Assembly (NCBI RefSeq): GCF_002204795.1 | Contig: NZ_NIXO01000009.1 | Coordinates: forward strand, 62,001 to 126,000 | Length of the DNA: 64,000 nucleotides | Direction of reading: 5' to 3' | DNA from: Pseudomonas sp. K2I15 | GTDB lineage: Bacteria; Pseudomonadota; Gammaproteobacteria; Pseudomonadales; Pseudomonadaceae | Shown: piece by piece, positions 58,913 to 64,000 of the stretch | How positions within the stretch are numbered: the stretch's first letter is position 1 | How the letters are laid out: every line of letters begins with the position of its first letter | Notes under the pieces: generated by a model | Told to the model about the DNA's origin: nothing | The model's input: the letters and a program-made list of their open reading frames with translations, nothing else | Database searches by the model: none | Translations under genes and position numbers: made by a program

Positions 58913-59953
58913 ATGTTGAGATCCCTGAAATATTCGGCCCTGGCGTTGAGCTTGATGGGCGCGACACAGGCCATGGCAGGCCCTGATTTGACGGTCGTGT
59001 CCTTTGGTGGCGCGAACAAGGCGGCGCAGGTCAAGGCCTTCTACGCACCGTGGGAAAGCGCAGGCAACGGCAAGATCGTCGCTGGCGAATACAACGGTGA
59101 AATGGCCAAGGTCAAGGCCATGGTCGACACCAAGAGCGTGTCCTGGGACCTGGTGGAAGTGGAATCGCCGGAGCTGTCCCGTGGCTGCGACGAAGACATG
59201 TTCGAACCACTGGACCCGAAACTGTTCGGCAACCCGGGCGACTACGTCAAAGGCGCGATCCAGCCGTGCGGTGTGGGCTTCTTCGTGTGGTCCACCGTGC
59301 TGGCCTACAACGCCGACAAACTGAAAGCCGCACCTGGTGGCTGGGCAGATTTCTGGGATACCAAGAAATTCCCGGGCAAACGCGGGCTGCGCAAGGGCGC
59401 CAAGTACACCCTGGAATTCGCCTTGATGGCTGACGGTGTGGCACCGAAGGACGTCTACAAAGTGCTGGCCGGCAAAGATGGCCAGGACCGTGCGTTCAAG
59501 AAACTCGATGAGCTCAAGCCGTACATCCAGTGGTGGGAAGCGGGCGCCCAGCCGCCGCAATACCTCGCCTCGGGTGACGTGGTCATGAGTTCTGCCTACA
59601 ACGGCCGGATCGCCGCCGTGCAGAAAGAAAGCAACCTGAAAGTGGTGTGGAACGGCGGGATCTACGATTTTGACGCCTGGGCCATTCCAAAAGGCCTGGC
59701 CAAGGATCGCGCTGAAGCAGCGAAGAAATTCATCGCCTTCTCGGTGCAGCCGCAGCAGCAGAAGACCTACTCGGAAAACATCGCCTACGGCCCCGCCAAT
59801 ACCCAGGCCGTACCGTTGCTGGCCAAGGACATCCTGAAGGACATGCCGACTACCCCGGAAAATATCGCCAACCAGGTGCAGATCGACGTGAGCTTCTGGG
59901 CGGATAACGGTGAGCAACTGGAGCAGCGCTTTAACGCGTGGGCGGCCAAGTAA
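58913..59953 (+). CDS. Polyamine-type ABC importer, periplasmic binding protein
   Basis: A 346-residue PotD/PotF-class binding protein with a signal peptide (LKYSALALSLMGATQAMAG). The mature part has LTVVSFGGANKAAQVKAFY, GEYNGEMAKVKAMV, DLVEVESPEL and YAVV-type lobes closing on AYNGRIAAVQKES and YDFDAWAIPKGL. Paired cysteines (SRGCDEDM, IQPCGVGF) could form a disulfide. It lies between the ATPase and the first permease. The binding pocket cannot be read by eye. Confidence 0.92.
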   Translation: MLRSLKYSALALSLMGATQAMAGPDLTVVSFGGANKAAQVKAFYAPWESAGNGKIVAGEYNGEMAKVKAMVDTKSVSWDLVEVESPELSRGCDEDMFEPLDPKLFGNPGDYVKGAIQPCGVGFFVWSTVLAYNADKLKAAPGGWADFWDTKKFPGKRGLRKGAKYTLEFALMADGVAPKDVYKVLAGKDGQDRAFKKLDELKPYIQWWEAGAQPPQYLASGDVVMSSAYNGRIAAVQKESNLKVVWNGGIYDFDAWAIPKGLAKDRAEAAKKFIAFSVQPQQQKTYSENIAYGPANTQAVPLLAKDILKDMPTTPENIANQVQIDVSFWADNGEQLEQRFNAWAAK

Positions 59954-59980
59954 CCCGGTCGCTGATGTGACACCAACCTT

Positions 59981-60071
59981 GTGGCGAGGGAGCTTGCTCC
60001 CGCTGGACTGCGCAGCAGTCCCATCTTTTGGGGGCGCTTCGCACCCCAGCGGGAGCAAGCTCCCTCGCCAC
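59981..60071. repeat. REP-type inverted repeat (REPIN-like), third class, inside the operon
   Basis: 26-base arms at 59981-60006 and 60046-60071 (core GTGGCGAGGGAGCTTGCTCC) are perfect reverse complements with a 39-base spacer. The element lies between the binding protein gene and the first permease gene, where such hairpins often stabilise the upstream message. Confidence 0.92.
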
Positions 60072-60126
60072 AGGACAAGCGCTACACCCACGTTTTGCAT
60101 TTATGTTTAAGAATCCGGAGTTCGCC

Positions 60127-61359
60127 ATGGCCATCGCCATTCCCAGCCCCACCCTGAAACAGCGCCTGGCGCGTGCCGAGCGGCTCAACCGCTGGAAGGC
60201 CCAGGCCTTGATCGCGCCATTGGTGGTGTTTTTGCTGCTGGTGTTCCTGGTGCCGATTGTGGCGCTGTTGTACAAAAGCGTCGGCAACCCGGAAGTGGTG
60301 GGCGGCTTGCCGCGCACGGTGGTGGCGGTGACGGCCTGGGACGGTCGTGGCCTGCCCGGCGAACCGGTCTACCAGGCGATCAGTGAAGACCTGGGCGAAG
60401 CCCGGAAGAACTCGACCCTGGGCGATCTCTCAAAACGCTTGAACATGGAACTGGCGGGCTATCGCAGCCTGCTGACGAAAACCGCGCGGGCGCTGCCGTT
60501 TACCGAAGCGCCTGCCTCCTATAAAGAAGCGCTGGAAAACCTCGACGAACGCTGGGGTGACCCGGCGTACTGGCAGGCGATCCGGCGCAACACCAGCAGC
60601 CTCACGCCGTACTACTTGCTGGCGGCCGTCGATCACCGTATCGACGACCTCGGCGAAGTTGCCCCGGCCACTCCGGACCAGGCGATCTACCTCGATATCT
60701 TCGCCCGTACGTTCTGGATGGGCCTGGTCATCACGGTGTTTTGCCTGCTGCTGGCGTATCCGCTGGCGTACCTGCTGGCCAACTTGCCGGCGCGGCAAAG
60801 CAACCTGCTGATGATCCTGGTCTTGCTGCCGTTCTGGACCTCGGTGCTGGTGCGGGTGGCGGCCTGGATCGTGTTGCTGCAGTCCGGCGGCTTGATCAAC
60901 AGTGCGCTGATGGGCATGGGCCTGATCGATAAACCCGTGGAGCTGGTGTTCAACCGGCTTGGGGTCTACATCTCCATGGTGCACATCCTGCTGCCGTTCA
61001 TGATTCTGCCGATCTACAGCGTGATGAAAGGCATCTCGCCGACCTATATGCGGGCGGCGATTTCCCTGGGCTGCCACCCGTTCGCCAGCTTCTGGCGCGT
61101 GTACTTCCCACAGACTTACGCAGGCGTTGGCGCCGGCTGCCTGTTGGTGTTCATTTTGGCGATCGGCTACTACATCACCCCGGCATTGCTGGGCAGCCCG
61201 AACGATCAGATGGTCAGCTACTTCGTGGCGTTCTACACCAACACCAGCATTAACTGGGGCATGGCCACGGCCTTGGGCGGCTTGCTGCTGCTGGCCACGG
61301 TGGTGCTGTACCTGATCTACAACTGGCTGGTGGGCGCCAGCCGCCTGCGCCTGAGCTAA
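60127..61359 (+). CDS. ABC importer permease 1 (PotB/PotH-like) with large periplasmic insert
   Basis: A 410-residue inner-membrane permease. The first membrane segment (about residues 27-48) is followed by a soluble insert of about 140 residues before the standard five segments; most PotB-class permeases have about 290 residues. The coupling motif to the ATPase is AAISLGCHPFASFWRVYFP. The ATG at 60127 has CCGGAG at a good distance and is preferred over 60103. A REP-type palindrome lies just upstream. Confidence 0.92.
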   Translation: MAIAIPSPTLKQRLARAERLNRWKAQALIAPLVVFLLLVFLVPIVALLYKSVGNPEVVGGLPRTVVAVTAWDGRGLPGEPVYQAISEDLGEARKNSTLGDLSKRLNMELAGYRSLLTKTARALPFTEAPASYKEALENLDERWGDPAYWQAIRRNTSSLTPYYLLAAVDHRIDDLGEVAPATPDQAIYLDIFARTFWMGLVITVFCLLLAYPLAYLLANLPARQSNLLMILVLLPFWTSVLVRVAAWIVLLQSGGLINSALMGMGLIDKPVELVFNRLGVYISMVHILLPFMILPIYSVMKGISPTYMRAAISLGCHPFASFWRVYFPQTYAGVGAGCLLVFILAIGYYITPALLGSPNDQMVSYFVAFYTNTSINWGMATALGGLLLLATVVLYLIYNWLVGASRLRLS

Positions 61360-61372
61360 GGAGACCGTTGCG

Positions 61373-62197
61373 ATGCTGAGCCCTTATATGTCGCCCGTGG
61401 AGCGGGTCTGGTTCTACAGCTTGCGGATTCTCTGCGGCCTGATCCTGTTGTTCCTGATCTTGCCGGTGCTGGTGATCATCCCGCTGTCGTTCAACAGTGG
61501 AAGTTTCCTGGTGTACCCGCTGCAAGGTTTCTCGCTGCACTGGTACCAGGACTTCTTCGGTTCGGCGGAATGGATGCGCGCCTTGAAGAACAGCATCATT
61601 GTCGCCCCGGCGGCGACGGTGCTGGCGATGGTTTTCGGCACGTTGGCCGCGATTGGCCTGACCCGCGGTCATTTCCCTGGCAAGGCGCTGGTGATGGCCC
61701 TGGTGATTTCGCCGATGGTGGTGCCGGTGGTGATTATCGGCGTGGCCAGTTACCTGTTCTTCGCGCCGCTGGGCCTGGGCAACAGTTTCTTCTCACTGAT
61801 CGTGGTGCACGCAGTGTTGGGCGTGCCGTTTGTGATCATCACCGTGTCGGCCACCTTGCAAGGCTTCAACCATAACCTGGTGCGGGCGGCGGCGAGCCTT
61901 GGAGCGTCGCCGTTGACCGCGTTTCGCCGGGTGACCTTGCCGCTGATTGCGCCGGGGGTGATTTCCGGTGCGCTGTTTGCCTTTGCTACCTCGTTTGATG
62001 AAGTGGTGGTGACGCTGTTCCTCGCCGGGCCCGAGCAAGCGACCTTGCCACGGCAGATGTTCAGCGGCATCCGCGAAAACCTCAGCCCCACCATTGCCGC
62101 AGCGGCGACCTTGCTGATCGCCTTCTCGGTGGTGCTGTTGCTGACCCTGGAATGGCTGCGCGGGCGCAGCGAGAAACTGCGCACCGCCCAGGTCTAA
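61373..62197 (+). CDS. ABC importer permease 2 (PotC/PotI-like)
   Basis: A 274-residue permease with six membrane segments and the ATPase coupling motif AAASLGASPLTAFRRVTLPL. It follows permease 1 after 13 bases and ends the importer operon. A REP-type palindrome lies 20 bases beyond its stop and may protect or terminate the transcript. Confidence 0.94.
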   Translation: MLSPYMSPVERVWFYSLRILCGLILLFLILPVLVIIPLSFNSGSFLVYPLQGFSLHWYQDFFGSAEWMRALKNSIIVAPAATVLAMVFGTLAAIGLTRGHFPGKALVMALVISPMVVPVVIIGVASYLFFAPLGLGNSFFSLIVVHAVLGVPFVIITVSATLQGFNHNLVRAAASLGASPLTAFRRVTLPLIAPGVISGALFAFATSFDEVVVTLFLAGPEQATLPRQMFSGIRENLSPTIAAAATLLIAFSVVLLLTLEWLRGRSEKLRTAQV

Positions 62198-62216
62198 AGA
62201 CCGAATCGAGATCAAG

Positions 62217-62306
62217 TGTGGGAGCGGGCTTGCTCGCGAATGCGGTGGATCAGTCGATACATGTGCTGACTGGCTCACCGCATTCGCGAGCCAGCCTGCT
62301 CCGACA
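62217..62306. repeat. REP-type inverted repeat (REPIN-like), imperfect
   Basis: Arms at about 62217-62247 and 62276-62306 share the GTGGGAGCGGGCTTGCTCGC class seen near 53.3 kb, but the right arm has several changes (GAGCCAGCCTGCTCCGACA). It looks like an ageing copy. Confidence 0.8.
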
Positions 62307-62396
62307 TTTTTGATCGCATTCAGCCCATGAATGGCAGACAACCTCAAATTCCAAGCTACTCTTGTGCCAGCCCATAACTGATAAGAGGCCGCGCAC

Positions 62397-63545
62397 ATGA
62401 GTACTTCCTCATTCAAGATCGCCCACAAACTGCTCACCGGCCAAGGTGCCATCGAGCAACTGGCCGCCGAACTGACGCGGCTGGATGTCGACAACCCGTT
62501 GATTGTCACCGACGCGGCGCTGGTCAAATCCGGCACTGTGGCGCTGGCGCTGGCGCACCTGGGCGAACGTACCTACGAAATTTTCGACCGCGTGCTGCCC
62601 GACCCGGAAATCGCCATCGTCGAAGACTGCATGCGCGTTTACCGCGAAGGCGGGCATGACGGCCTGATCGGCCTCGGCGGCGGCAGTGCCATCGACATCG
62701 CCAAGAGCGTGGCGGCCTACGCCGGTTACCACGGCGCCCTGGCCGACCTGTTCGGCGTTGACCAGGTGCCACGCAAAGGTCCGCCGCTGATCGCCATCCC
62801 CACCACTGCAGGCACCGGTTCGGAAGTGACCAATGTGGCGATTCTGTCGGACAAGGTCGCGCAACTGAAAAAAGGCATCGTCAGCGATTACCTGTTGCCG
62901 GACGTGGCTCTGATCAGCCCGCAAATGACCCTGACCTGCCCCCGCAGCGTCACCGCCGCCAGTGGTGTGGATGCACTGGTGCACGCCATCGAGTCCTACC
63001 TGTCGCTGAATGCCTCGCCGATCACCGATGCGCTGGCGCTCGGCGCAATCAAGCTGATCGCCAAGGCGTTGCCCAAGGCCTACGCCAACCCGGCCAACCT
63101 TGAGGCCCGCGACGATATGGCCACCGCCAGCCTGATGGCCGGGATGGCATTCGGCAATGCCGGCGTGGGCGCGGTGCATGCGTTGGCGTACCCGCTGGGC
63201 GGGCGCTTCGGCATCGCCCATGGCGTGAGTAATGCCTTGCTGCTGCCTTACGTGATGCACTGGAACAAGCTGGCGTGCGTGGAGCGCATGCAGGAGATTG
63301 CCCAGGCGATGGGCGTGAATGTCAGCGGGCTGAGTGCGGTGGATGCGGCTGATCAAGCGGTCGATGCGATGACGCGACTGTGTGCCGCAGTCGAGATCCC
63401 GTCGGGCCTGCGCAGCTTCGGTGTGCCCGAAGACGCCATCCCCGCCATGGCGATAGAGGCGGCGGGGATCGAGCGCCTGATGCGCAACAATCCGCGCAAG
63501 CTCAGTGCCGCCGATATCGAGAAAATCTACCGGGCCGCTTACTAA
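62397..63545 (+). CDS. Iron-containing alcohol dehydrogenase
   Basis: A 382-residue group III NAD(P)-dependent alcohol dehydrogenase. It has the cofactor motif IGLGGGSAIDIAKS, the signature PTTAGTGSEVTN and the metal ligands in SGVDALVHAIESY (Asp, His) and GAVHALAYPLGGRFGIAHG (two His). The substrate is unknown; the family includes 1,3-propanediol, lactaldehyde and 4-hydroxybutyrate types. A CTACTCTT about 35 bases before the ATG is a possible -10. It stands behind the importer operon, separated by a REP palindrome, so co-expression is not certain. Confidence 0.92.
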   Translation: MSTSSFKIAHKLLTGQGAIEQLAAELTRLDVDNPLIVTDAALVKSGTVALALAHLGERTYEIFDRVLPDPEIAIVEDCMRVYREGGHDGLIGLGGGSAIDIAKSVAAYAGYHGALADLFGVDQVPRKGPPLIAIPTTAGTGSEVTNVAILSDKVAQLKKGIVSDYLLPDVALISPQMTLTCPRSVTAASGVDALVHAIESYLSLNASPITDALALGAIKLIAKALPKAYANPANLEARDDMATASLMAGMAFGNAGVGAVHALAYPLGGRFGIAHGVSNALLLPYVMHWNKLACVERMQEIAQAMGVNVSGLSAVDAADQAVDAMTRLCAAVEIPSGLRSFGVPEDAIPAMAIEAAGIERLMRNNPRKLSAADIEKIYRAAY

Positions 63546-63629
63546 CCATTGAGCGAGGTCACGGTGCGCGCGGTAAAGCATGAGGTATACAATGCGCGCC
63601 ATCGTGATTTAGCTCAAAAAAGGTGCGTC

Positions 63630-64000
63630 ATGCAGCCCTTCGTCATTGCTCCATCGATTCTCTCCGCCGACTTCGCCCGCCTGGGTGAGGAAGTGGACAA
63701 CGTGTTGGCCGCCGGTGCCGACTTCGTTCACTTCGATGTCATGGACAACCACTATGTGCCGAACCTGACCATTGGCCCGATGGTCTGCGCCGCCCTGCGT
63801 AAGTACGGCGTGACCGCGCCCATCGATGCGCACTTGATGGTCAGCCCGGTAGACCGCATCGTCGGTGACTTCATCGAAGCCGGCGCGACCTACATCACCT
63901 TCCACCCGGAAGCCACGTTGCACGTCGACCGTTCCCTGCAACTGATCCGCGAAGGCGGTTGCAAGGCGGGCCTGGTGTTCAACCCGGCCACCCCGCTGAG
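63630..64000 (+). CDS. rpe: Ribulose-phosphate 3-epimerase Rpe, N-terminal part
   Basis: Interconverts ribulose 5-phosphate and xylulose 5-phosphate in the pentose phosphate pathway. The first 123 residues are visible and the gene runs off the window. They contain the catalytic-site stretches [31 protein letters not shown] and [12 protein letters not shown] with the metal-binding histidines and aspartates expected of the TIM barrel. The ATG at 63630 has an A/G-rich region (AAAAAAGG) upstream. Confidence 0.97.
   Translation, partial: MQPFVIAPSILSADFARLGEEVDNVLAAGADFVHFDVMDNHYVPNLTIGPMVCAALRKYGVTAPIDAHLMVSPVDRIVGDFIEAGATYITFHPEATLHVDRSLQLIREGGCKAGLVFNPATPL

Overview
This 64 kb window is core chromosome from a Pseudomonas of the fluorescens group. 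The evidence is high GC coding sequence with typical Pseudomonas codon use, a gene order that matches Pseudomonas genomes (bioC-bioD, rpsU-dnaG-rpoD, prkA-yeaH-spoVR, lptD-surA-pdxA-rsmA-apaG-apaH-glpE, amgK-murU), a pqqFABCDE cluster beside lysine monooxygenase genes, an RsmY-type GacA-controlled small RNA, and several REP-type palindromes. I see no insertion sequence, prophage, CRISPR array or rRNA operon.

Region 1 (1-9.3 kb): the end of the biotin operon (bioC fragment, bioD), then a 93-residue protein whose two ends resemble those of flagellar rod/hook proteins, then three paralogous FadE-type acyl-CoA dehydrogenases. A membrane diguanylate cyclase sits between the first and second. A near-perfect PsrA operator precedes the first dehydrogenase. 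Directly after the third lies an RsmY-like regulatory RNA with an exact GacA box (TGTAAG-N6-CTTACA) and eight GGA motifs.

Region 2 (9.3-25 kb): a LysR regulator divergent from a class III aminotransferase, a 52-residue Pmp3-type membrane protein, and the minus-strand PQQ cluster (pqqF, pqqA, pqqB, pqqC, pqqD, pqqE) with an intrinsic terminator between pqqA and pqqB. Upstream of pqqF lie davB-davA (L-lysine to 5-aminovalerate) and an Lrp/AsnC regulator. Next come an orphan sugar-type periplasmic binding protein, a LysR/VOC/amidase module and an exported cupin.

Region 3 (25-37.9 kb): a tRNA-Ile2(CAU) gene, a large periplasmic-sensor GGDEF-EAL protein, the macromolecular synthesis operon rpsU-dnaG-rpoD, then tsaD, plsY, folB-folK and cca.

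Region 4 (37.9-53.3 kb): the stress-linked prkA-yeaH-spoVR operon, the envelope/RNA/nucleotide operon lptD-surA-pdxA-rsmA-apaG-apaH-glpE, and the divergent amgK-murU-djlA set (cell-wall sugar recycling plus a membrane J-protein).

Region 5 (53.3-64 kb): a degenerate alpha/beta-hydrolase-like DUF3530 protein, a sensor kinase with a periplasmic amino-acid-binding-type domain and its NarL-type response regulator, a four-gene polyamine/opine-type ABC importer whose upstream region carries a GTAGGG-N4-CCCTAC dyad, an iron-containing alcohol dehydrogenase and the start of rpe. Two sensors in the window (the GGDEF-EAL protein and the histidine kinase) share the same kind of periplasmic solute-binding input domain.
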